Shown here piece by piece: positions 55,670 to 64,000 of a stretch of 64,000 nt of DNA; the stretch's first letter is position 1; each line of letters starts with the position of its first letter. The notes below the pieces were generated by a model. It was not told the origin of the DNA. It searched no databases and was given only the letters and a program-made list of their open reading frames with translations. This DNA is from Bryoerythrophyllum caledonicum (lineage: Eukaryota; Streptophyta; Bryopsida; Pottiales; Pottiaceae). A program made the translations under genes and the position numbers. The DNA lies in contig OZ020514.1 of NCBI GenBank assembly GCA_963971425.1, positions 45,785,527 to 45,849,526 on the forward strand, written 5' to 3'.

Positions 55670-56965
55670 CATTGGACTTTTTGCGAAATCGTTGCGGGCC
55701 TCAATACAAAGCCTCTGTCTAGGACAGAGCCAATAAACTTTCTCATTGTTGGCTTTCCAGAACACACAAATCGCATTAAATAAAATGTTGGCTTGGTGAT
55801 CTTGACAACTAATGCAAATGCCTTCAAAAACTCAATGTCCAAAAGTGTCAATTTGGCACTCTTTTTTTCTACCAACCCACATCCACTAGTTTTCCCAATC
55901 TTGACTTACAACCATGCGTTGTAATGGCCCTTGTACTTCCATCGACCTCTCTAACATAAAAAGATGCGTACCAAAACGAGTATCGCCCGCTCTTAAAAGT
56001 TCCAATCCTTTTTCCTCTTTAGAAAATCGTCGAAATAATGCCTGACTTTTGTGATGAGAAGTGATAAACCTGATCAGAGATTTTGCCCTTGCAATATGAC
56101 AAGATACCCAATCAAGCTTCCGGATATCTTTCAAAGCCAAATCAATTCCATGTGCCCCACATCCGTTGCTTGCTTGTAATATGAGGAAATGCTTGCTCCA
56201 CTTTTTGCCGTGCACAGTTAGATCCATTGTCAGTTATTACTTGCACCACATTCTCAGCTCCAACTTCAATAGTTGGAGTTGTAAGATGCTGAGTAGTATA
56301 TTCCCCTGTTTTTTCAAATCCACTTGCATCAATGGATTTGAGAAAATATGCTCCATGGAATGAAATGCTCAGACATTCAATGATGGCACATTACGAGTAT
56401 TACTCCACGCGTCTGAAGTAATAGTACAACCGTTACTAATCCATACATCTCTCACACGTTTTAGATCTTCAATGAGATGTTCTTTCACTTTGGTGAATAA
56501 CTTTGTACGTAGGGTGTGAAAACCAGGAGGTTTATATGCACGACCATACAAACCAATTGCCTCAACCATTTTTCTAAAATAATGTGATCTTGCAATACTA
56601 AATGATAAACCACAGCCATAGACAAATCACCCCACAACTTTATCCACATTCCCTATTTGCCATACCTTGGTTTGAAAATTTGTATCAACTGATGTTGCTT
56701 CAAAACTCTCCCCCTTCATTTCTAACCTCATGTCAGAGGTCCGCTTTCGTGAAGATAAAGCTCAAATAAGCTCTGATTGAATCTCATCCACAATATCACT
56801 TGACACTTTTGGACAAATAGCCTTTGATTTTTCATTGATGAAATGCTTTCGAAGTCTAGAGGTAGAGGTAACCTTCATCTGTTTCTCACAAAATTTCCAT
56901 TTCAATTCCCATGTACCCCCACGTTTAAGTGGCGGATAGAGAAGCTCCACTAAACTCCATTCCAA
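55670..56965 (-). pseudogene. hAT transposase with BED finger and DUF659, fossil
   Basis: Pieces in the right order on the minus strand. A BED-type finger (WELKWKFCEKQMKVTSTSRL, then RKHFINE) is at 56965-56762. A DUF659 start (FHTLRTKLFTKVKEHLIED) and SNGCTITSDAWSNTRNVPSL are at 56569-56369. NGCGAHGIDLALKDIRKLDW and LLRAGDTRFGTHLFML are at 56227-55886. A last piece (LKAFALVVKITKPTFYLMRF) is at 55875-55669. The dimerisation domain is missing and pieces are joined by stops and frame changes. This is the plant DUF659 hAT subgroup, different from the complete hAT at 33.5 kb. Confidence 0.85.
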
Positions 56966-57120
56966 CTACAAGAAAACAGGGTGTTTAGCAACGTTTTGTA
57001 AAATTCCTAAGCAACGCCTAGGGGCTTGCTTTGTACAGAAAAACCACGCTACAACTGATGCTTCTTTAAAAAGCAAGCCCCTAGGCATTGCTTAGGAATT
57101 TTTCCTGTTTTCATGTACTG
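56963..57120. mobile_element. Foldback MITE with CACTA-like ends
   Basis: The left arm reads ACTACAAGAAAACAGG, then AAAATTCCTAAGCAACGCCT and AGGGGCTTGCTTT. The right arm is its reverse complement: AAAAGCAAGCCCCTAGGCAT, then TGCTTAGGAATT and CCTGTTTTCATGTA. Arms are about 55-65 bp with a short loop (near 57037-57062). The outer sequence ACTACAAGAAAACAG resembles the CACTACAAGAAAA terminus of plant CACTA elements. The left arm has about 17 extra bases (GTGTTTAGCAACGTTTTG), so the arms are not fully symmetric. It abuts the 5' end of the hAT fossil. Confidence 0.8.
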
Positions 57121-59500
57121 TCCAAAGCCTTTGATGGAGGCCGCTTTGTTGTGCTCAAGTTCGATACATTGCTAGGGGTAGAAGGAGACATTATAAATAC
57201 TGTAGTTCTAGAGTTGATAATAAATTCCAAAACTATACTTGGAAGCACGTTCAAGCCCAAAACTTTTCACATTATGCCCTGCACAAAGAACGACATGCTA
57301 AACCATCACTGTGTACATTTTCTTTTTAACTATAGACACTCAAACAAAGTCTGTCAAAGATGAGAAATGAATATTAATGAAATGTACCTTTGAACTTCAC
57401 ATATCTATAAGCATGCACATCATCTTGGCTGTAAACCCTCTTTCAATCCAATCAGTGCCAAAAAAATGCACCATAAATCTGCAACGCTCACACCAAGAAA
57501 AACCTCCCAAGTTTAGAAAGAAGCTGTGAATATGTTCATCTGCAAGATACAAATCATACTTCATTGGAATCAATCAACCAAAGAGCAAGCAAAAATTTAG
57601 AATGTAACCTAGAATTTTAGAATGGAACCCAAAACCTGATTGCATACATTTGATGGTAACGACAAAGCTATACTCGCACTCTTTATCAAGTGCAGACACA
57701 ACCGTTCCTCAATTCAGTATACAATAATGCATTTCTGCATCCAAAACACATCTGGGCAATTGTAACTTCTTATCAACAAGAGGATAGCGAGACTGGTTAT
57801 TATTTCAAAGTTGTGTAACACCATTCAAATCAAATACTAGACAACCTACAATCTAAAACATGACTTTGTTGTTTTCATCAATCACAAATCAACAATCAGC
57901 AACTCACAAATGGAAAGCATGACCTCAGCTTGTGATGTAAAGTGCGTAGAAGTGAGCACGACTTCAGCAAAATCTGAAATACCTGAAAAAGGTAATGGCC
58001 AGTAACATACGGTCTCTCAGATTTCCACCTGGAAGTCTCTAGATACAAAATATTGGAAGAGCTCTTCAAATCTTCAAATGAACAAAAAAGTAAAGATATT
58101 GTGAGTTCAATTCAAAGGTTCAACATACTAACACAGGAATTACGTTTGCCTAAAACGTTTCACGATCTTGCTTTCTTCCATGCACAGATGCTCTATTAAT
58201 CCGTTGATAATAACCATTTTTGCTACATGCAAACCTTCATGAGTATATTGGTACATACAGTAAAATGGTTGAAGCAGTGTTGATTCAATTGGAACTTACA
58301 TTCTCTGATGGTAGAACCAAGTTTCAGAAATGAACTGGAGCTTACTTTCTCTAATGGAAGAATAGGGTCTCAAAAGTTCTGATTGCTCAGAAATGACGAA
58401 TTTATCCTCCGTCAGCTCAAAGGTTGCTGTCTGTAATTGTCTTGTGTGCAATCTCAAGGAAGATTTTGAGAGTCTTTGGAAGATACTTGGAATCTAGGTC
58501 CCTTGAAAGGCTAATCAACGTCAAAGAGGCTACAATCATAACCACAGACATATTGCATGGCATTGTTATCAAGAATTTTAGTACTAGAAAATGACGAAAG
58601 TAATTTCCAAATCCAGCTATCCAGAGATCAGCCTCAAACTAGCCAAATAAATGAACCTCTTCTCAGCCTCAAACTGTAATAATATTCTTGGTATTGCGAT
58701 ATGAAGGAAGACTATATTCAAGTTTTGGGACAAAGAGCATCAAGTCTGTGTAATAGGCCATGGTGTGCAGTTCACACAGAAGCAGAATGAAGAATGCAGA
58801 AGCAGACACTAACCTTGAATTGAACATGTTCCCTCTTGCACCCTTTTCACACAAACCCGCATATGTCCTTGCGAAATAGAGTGAATACAAGGAGCAAGGT
58901 CAAACCCAAAACCGTTGTTGGAAAGAGAGCTAGTGAATCGATGGCTGAGTTGCGGGAATGCTTACTTTGTTGACAATTTCGAAACTGCCCTCGCTGAGCC
59001 TACATGATGTCACTTTCCAAGAGGGTCTGCCAAGTCAAGAAGCTGATTTGTCTCGCGTGATCTGTCCAAAGTAGATGCAAACAAAAGTTAGAATCAAAAA
59101 GAGAATACTCTACGGTGTTAGTTGCAAGGTGGAATTTGGCAAATACAGGAGAGGCGGTGGAGGAAGATGCAATCGAGGCTGTGAACGGTGAGGAGAGAGT
59201 AGCAATCGAGGGGGCTGAGGAGGATCATGACGAACAAGAAGTGGCGGCCAGGCGGAAAGCGTTTTGACGACTGCGGCGAATTCAATGCAATGACAAGAGC
59301 TGGAATACATGGTGTACTAGTAAAGTATTCTGAATACATCTGAATACATGTATTCGGATAACCTTGCTCTCAACATTCCGCCACAATATCAATGGAAATC
59401 CTTCCATAATCTCGCAACGGAACATAACAACGACGAAAATTATCAAATTTCAATACCAATGAACACACCACGAATGCCCACAACTTAACTCTAATTCTTA
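57121..59500. other. Gene-free stretch
   Basis: A/T-rich, with many short chance frames and scattered splice-like sites; no family motif on either strand. It could hold untranslated or non-coding exons. Nothing firm. Confidence 0.3.
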
Positions 59501-59540
59501 CGTGAGTCTCGCAGAACCCCTTCAACTGCGCGCGCTATTG

Positions 59541-60083
59541 CTAATAATCCGGGAGATTCGCGAACTTGCAAAACGATACCACAACGAGCGAAGCTCGCTC
59601 CTCTACACCCGCGCCATTCCCACTACTCCCAACCTCCTCTTCCTCCATCTCCTCCTCCCGCATGGCATTCCCAGTGAAACTCCTCACCACGCTCCTTGCG
59701 CTGCGAAAACACGACGACGAAGACGGCGCGGCGGCTCCCGAGAGCGCCCTGCACGCATCCACCATGGGCGCCATCCTCACCAGAAACCTGCGGCCCCGAC
59801 AGACGACCGTCTGCGGCACGGCGAGCACTTCGAGGCTATGGAGCGCAGCCATATGCCAGACTTGAACCAGGAGCTTCCTGCGAGCGGCCAGCATTCACGA
59901 GGAGCGTCCACGGCACTCGCGACGCTCGGTGCCGTTCTACGAGAGTTCAAACCCTACTTGCGAGTCTGTGTTGAGGTCTGGTTGAGGGAGAAGATACCAG
60001 CTGGAAACCTAGGCGATGCCAGCAGTATTTATAACCGGATACCTGTCGGGATTGAGAAATGGTTCACCCAAGTAACGTCATGA
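59541..60083. other. GC-rich island with opposed open frames (possible small gene, strand unclear)
   Basis: The GC content jumps at 59.55-59.95 kb. The plus strand has MAFPVKLLTTLLALRKHDDE from ATG 59662 to a stop at about 59865. A second plus-strand frame stays open from 59502 to 60083. The minus strand has a 117-residue frame from ATG 59894 (MLAARRKLLVQVWHMAALHS) with TTATAAATA about 140 bp upstream (60030-60038). All are G/C-rich at third positions, so codon bias does not decide. Just to the right starts the leader of the SNARE gene, so this may be a bidirectional promoter with a small minus-strand gene. No family recognised. Confidence 0.35.
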
Positions 60084-60109
60084 TCTCAGCCTAAAGATCC
60101 TTCTTTGTT

Positions 60110-60228
60110 CTTCTTCACCGCTTTTTTAAACCCTCCGAGTGTCTCTCGTCTCCGAGCTCTCAGTCGCCATCGCCAAATGTTTCTTGTCGCTCACCCGTTC
60201 TCCATTGCCAGAAACCCTAACTCTACAG
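60110..60228 (+). other. Probable non-coding first exon of the SNARE gene
   Basis: C/T-rich leader sequence (GTCTCTCGTCTCCGAGCTCT) ends at CTCTACAG followed by the donor GTATGT at 60229. The layout is typical of a plant 5' UTR exon with a leader intron. The link to the coding exons 1 kb downstream is inferred. Confidence 0.4.
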
Positions 60229-61243
60229 GTATGTTCTCACCTTGCAGTTTTCGATCTTCTCAGTCACTTTGATGTTGTGAAGCTTGTGCATGTGCTGTGG
60301 GAATGTTTGAGTGTCGTCTTACACATTAGTAGCTGCAGAGAACATCGATGCAGCATTTTAGTTTTCAGAGGTGTCTCTTGCTAATTTAGTTGCAGAGAAA
60401 CGATGATTTCAGCTTTTCAGTTTGTGGGGTTTGAGTTGATATCAGGTGAAGCAAAGATTCTTGAGGTTGCAGCGAATTTAGAGCCAGCCATTACTGGGGT
60501 TACACTGTGTGCCATGCTTCAAGCATAAGCACAGCTATCTCTGAACCCACTTTCCCAGTATGTGTGTATGCTACATGAATAATCTGCTCATTTTTACAAA
60601 GTAGGCACTTATACTTGTTAATATCTGTTAACACATCCCCTTCGCATTGCCTGCAGACATCGGTCATGGCTACGGAGAGAAAGTAAGATCTGCAGAGTTG
60701 ACGGAGAGAAAGTACGATTTCCAGAGTCGACGGTTGCCCAAGGTTCAAGTCAGTGATGTTTCCATGAATCTATTATCTGATTGTAAACATCTGAAACAAC
60801 CTCTTCAGGGTTCAGGGTAGTGTTGATAAAGAATGCAGGTTGTGTGTAGCATTCGGTGTACAGTCCAGCATGCATTCTACAGTAAACTGTACTATAAGAA
60901 AGTATGCATTACTTTCCTTAATTACATGGAATGAAAGTGCTTTTGTTGACTTATAGGAGGAACATTTGTTGTGCAGGAAAATTTTGATGGTTTCTGGAGT
61001 CGCTGGTTTGAAGGAAAGTAAGGAATTAGATAAAGAGTATCAAGGTAATTGCTCGTCGCTGATTAGGATTAGGTGGCAGAGAGATGATGAATTTAGGCTT
61101 GCAGGACTTTCATGATTGTTGCGGTAACCTGAGACGTGCAAGCTTTCTAACCAGTACAACAGTTCCTGGTGGGTGCAGGTGTTCTTGTGCAGCGAGCAAG
61201 TGTGAGTTTCTTCTTTTGTTTTGGTCAAGGTGAATCTCTTTCC

Positions 61244-62176
61244 ATGGCTTGGACCGACGATAATTTGGGACGGCGGAGAGTTCCCGGATACAGCTGCAAT
61301 TCCGATCAGGTGCAGCTGAGAGTCGACCCTCGGGACCAGTTGGATGAGGAGATTCATGGCCTTCGTGGCCAAGTAGCCAAAATGAAGCAGGTACGGTTTA
61401 GGGTTTCAAAATTTAGGATCTAAGAGGAAGAAATCATACGTGGAGCCGATTTCTTTCGGCAAAGATGATAATACCGTATGCTCCTGGGTCTTTGCAATCT
61501 TGGTTGTCTTAACAACTAGTGAGATTCGGAAACTATCACAGGAATCACTTGTTCCAGAAGTCTGTGCATACGATTGGGAATTAATTTGAACTGCGTACAG
61601 CAACAATATGCACAATCTCTCTTCTTTCTAGGGATTTGATTGAGCTTAAGTAAGCGATGGCAAACTGTCAAGCATGCATCATCGTAGTTTCATTTCGTTT
61701 CTGGTATAAGAACTATGATACATGTTTCTGTTCACGAACTTCGGGTTTGATGTTGCTTGTTTGATCAGGTAGCAGGGCAAATCGAGTCCGAGACCAAGTA
61801 CCAGAATGAGCTTTTCAATCAGCTGGTAAGTAATTGTTTTGCGAGAATAAACGTAACGAATTTCTTCTAGATTCTCTTTAACCGGAACTAGATGTCAACA
61901 TGGATACTTGTGGCCGACCCTACTTAATGTTTTTATGGTGAAGATGGTATCAATCTTTTTTTTTATGTCGTAAGATTACATCAATCTGAAAGTGTGTTTC
62001 TTTTCTGATAGGAAGAAACGGTGGCCAAGGGCCAAGTGGCGTTGAAGTCCACGATGCGGAAGCTGAACCAGAGCTTGAATCAACGAGGCATTAGCCCGCT
62101 TTACCTTGCAATCGGGTTTACACTCGTGTGCTTCTTCTTTGTATATTTGTACACCAAATTTTTCAGAAGGCACTAG
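61244..62176 (+). CDS. Bet1-like Qc-SNARE, three coding exons, intact
   Basis: Coding exons 61244-61390, 61769-61825 and 62012-62176, all with GT-AG ends and phase 0, give 122 residues without a stop. The N terminus is polar (MAWTDDNLGRRRVPGYS); the SNARE helix runs about 25-92 (LRVDPRDQLDEEIHGLRGQV, QIESETKYQNELFNQLEE). A C-terminal membrane anchor is at about 97-116 (PLYLAIGFTLVCFFFVYLYT), followed by KFFRRH. Length, I-x-L-R-x-D-P start and tail match plant Bet1-like proteins of the Arabidopsis At1g29060 type, which act in ER-Golgi vesicle fusion. An in-frame GTG region extends upstream; I chose the first ATG. It seems the only clearly functional host gene in the window. Confidence 0.85.
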
Positions 62177-63640
62177 ACGTTTTCATTCACTTGTATAGTA
62201 CAGTTCTTTTCTTTGACCTGTATGCAGTGTTTTCTTTAGTGGGTGATGCTAGAAACATGCAGAGAACATTAATGATGTACGCACTTCAGAAATCTATCTC
62301 TTAAGTACATTGGGTCACATATTCGTTCTTCAGAAATATCATCCGATTTTTTATCGACATTATTGTCCACAGGTTTGATCGTGAACGATAATGTTCAATA
62401 TTAAACCTAGAGAAAATATATTTAATGAAATATTCTCAACTATTTGTTCCCATGCCTAACGTTCTAGAGCTGGTTCGGTTCACCCTCTCATTAAGGAATC
62501 TGATTTTGGAATGGTTCTTAAATTTTTGTTGGAATCATTTGAACCAAATCAGAAGAGATAAAGCCTTAAGGATGGGAGGCCCAGAGGCCCATATGTGGTC
62601 ATTTTTGAATAATTTCCAAATTAGATCCGCCAGTCCATTGCAGCCTAAGCGCAAGTTGAGACTTGCTTGGATATGTGTGCTTCCAATGAATGTGGTGAGA
62701 ATGTGCGTTGGAGTCTAGTAGGCAAACTACACTAATTACATCAATTTTGTGGATTTGGGATGAAATGTATCTTTTGGTGTTTTATACTATTTATTACACT
62801 CATATATTTTCCGAGGCTTGATGATCTCGTAGGCTTTAACCCTTATTTGTGTAAGGTGCCATTGGTGGCCACAATATTCTACATGTATGGTGTTGTGTTT
62901 GAATATGATAAAGGTGTAAATATAGAGATGACCTTCATGTGATTTCCGTCCATGGTCGCTTCAAGCCTAATCAATACAATATTGAAAGAATCTTTATTCT
63001 TTAAAATGGAGTGGTATCAAATGTCCATGTATCAATAGCTTTACATGTGAAGTAAAACTCTTATGCATAAATTTACTATAAATTTTGATATATTGTCTTT
63101 TTGATTGTATATAAAGATGATTAAAACCTTTGATTTATTGCAAAGAAGGATGGAAGTTCTAAATGTGATGAAAGAGAATAGCAATTACAAAATAATGAAG
63201 AATCTTCTCTCACAAAATTTTAATTAGTTTATGACAAAAAACATTTTTCTAGTGTAAATAATGTTATAGAATATATGGTAATATATTTGGAGGTATTTAT
63301 TGTATTCCATTGTATTTGTGTTTGATGTATTTAGCATGATATTCATGTGTTTTCTAAAAAATTTATAAATCCAAACCATGATTTGATTTTGCAAAGTTTG
63401 TGTGTAATGTGTATGTGTATTGCATATCAAGTGTGGATCTAATCCATGCTCGAGAGACTCTTCATCACTTTAGTGCTAGATAAGTTATAAAAGTTTTTTT
63501 TAATAGGGCAAAAATAGATATTTTCATTTTTCATTTCATTAAAAAAAAAATTGAAAATTAAATTCCTTTCGTATTTGAAAGCTGTTTAAATTTATTTTTT
63601 TGCTTAATCATATCGTCATGCATTGTATCTACCTATATAA
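62177..63640. other. Gene-free stretch downstream of the SNARE gene
   Basis: Increasingly A/T-rich. Two plus-strand frames (62425-62718 and 62760-62942) have no recognisable family. The first part is presumably the SNARE 3' UTR. Confidence 0.3.
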
Positions 63641-63809
63641 TAGGCGATAGTCTATCTGTCCGCCGCTCCAACAGACCAAGAAGACCATCACCGCACAACA
63701 GACCTAGAGGACTATCACCAAGGACAACATCCTGCGCAACCATGAGACCAACGAGTCTGAGAAGAAGATCAACCGATCGTCCAGGGCCACGAGATGGGTG
63801 AGACATGCG

Positions 63810-63960
63810 AGCTGCGCCTGGAAGCGGCGCCATCCGGGCCGCCAAGAAGGGCGCCGCCTCCCATCATGCCCGCCATGATCACGCCGTCGGGCCTCGTGGA
63901 CCTGAGCACCCTCATGCTCTGCAACCGCATCATCTTCGTGGACTCGCCATTTATACAAGT
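63810..63960 (+). pseudogene. ClpP6-like N-terminal fragment, frameshifted, at window edge
   Basis: One frame gives GAIRAAKKGA; the next frame gives PPIMPAMITPSGLVDLSTLM followed by LCNRIIFVDSPFI. Together they match the mature start of plastid ClpP6 (..EAKKGNPPVMPAVMTPGGPLDLSSVLFRNRIIFIGQP). A one-base insertion or two-base deletion separates the halves, and the match stops at about 63955, before any catalytic residue. ClpP6 is a core subunit of the plastid Clp protease. It is GC-rich compared with the flanking 62.2-63.6 kb, like a transduced or retroposed exon piece. The window ends 40 bp later, so more may follow. Confidence 0.6.
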
Positions 63961-64000
63961 TCGAGGGTTTTGGTGTGAAACTGCGAGTCGGAGTTTGGAG

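Noticed and set aside
59566-59865. Plus-strand gene starting MAFPVKLL as a mitochondrial or plastid protein
   Set aside because: The opposite strand has an equally good frame and no family match was recognised on either.

Overview
The window looks like nuclear DNA of a land plant, dominated by transposable elements. Plant signs are the En/Spm (CACTA) transposase with DUF4218 and DUF4216 modules, a male-sterility-2 type fatty acyl-CoA reductase, a plant-type Bet1-like SNARE with three coding exons, and a fragment like the start of plastid ClpP6. Introns are short with GT-AG ends. I cannot fix the species. A non-seed plant (moss, lycophyte, fern) fits the mix of elements, but that is inference.

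Layout. 1-7.4 kb: a decayed two-gene unit. An unrecognised protein lies on the minus strand and an intron-bearing DUF7869-type gene on the plus strand. The plus-strand gene is a candidate RNase H/DDE-like transposase. At least eight copies of a 17-bp palindrome built on GTCGGCTGCCAGCCGAC are strewn through it. 8.0-10.4 kb: a 273-274 bp satellite, about nine units. 11.1-19.0 kb: a CACTA transposase gene on the minus strand, with another element nested in an intron (14.2-16.6 kb). 21.5-25.2 kb: a plus-strand gene that may be the second CACTA gene. 26.3-33.5 kb: minisatellites and fossil gag pieces of LTR-type elements. 33.5-37.0 kb: a complete 3.5-kb hAT element with terminal inverted repeats and an exact 8-bp target duplication, sitting in an older fossil gag-like repeat (32.0-39.4 kb). 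39.7-40.1 kb: a CCGCGG-rich minisatellite. 41.1-41.7 kb: a hAT remnant.

42.2-48.6 kb: the most striking object, an AT-rich Helentron-type rolling-circle element on the minus strand. One frame encodes, in order, an OTU-like cysteine protease, a zinc-finger/DUF6570 region, an HUH Rep nuclease, a Pif1 helicase and an AP-type endonuclease. It carries four in-frame stops and no frameshift that I can see. An RPA70-like single-strand-binding protein gene (49.7-51.1 kb) follows on the same strand.

52.5-55.5 kb: broken host genes, a 3'-truncated fatty acyl-CoA reductase and an EF-hand fragment, both on the minus strand. 55.7-57.1 kb: a BED/DUF659 hAT fossil and a CACTA-like foldback MITE. 59.5-62.2 kb: a GC-rich promoter-like stretch and the one clearly intact host gene, a Bet1-like Qc-SNARE. 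63.8-64.0 kb: a frameshifted ClpP6-like fragment at the window edge.

The genes do not form one pathway. The window is an accessory, transposon-rich interval beside one or two housekeeping loci. Many element genes are broken by nonsense changes rather than indels.
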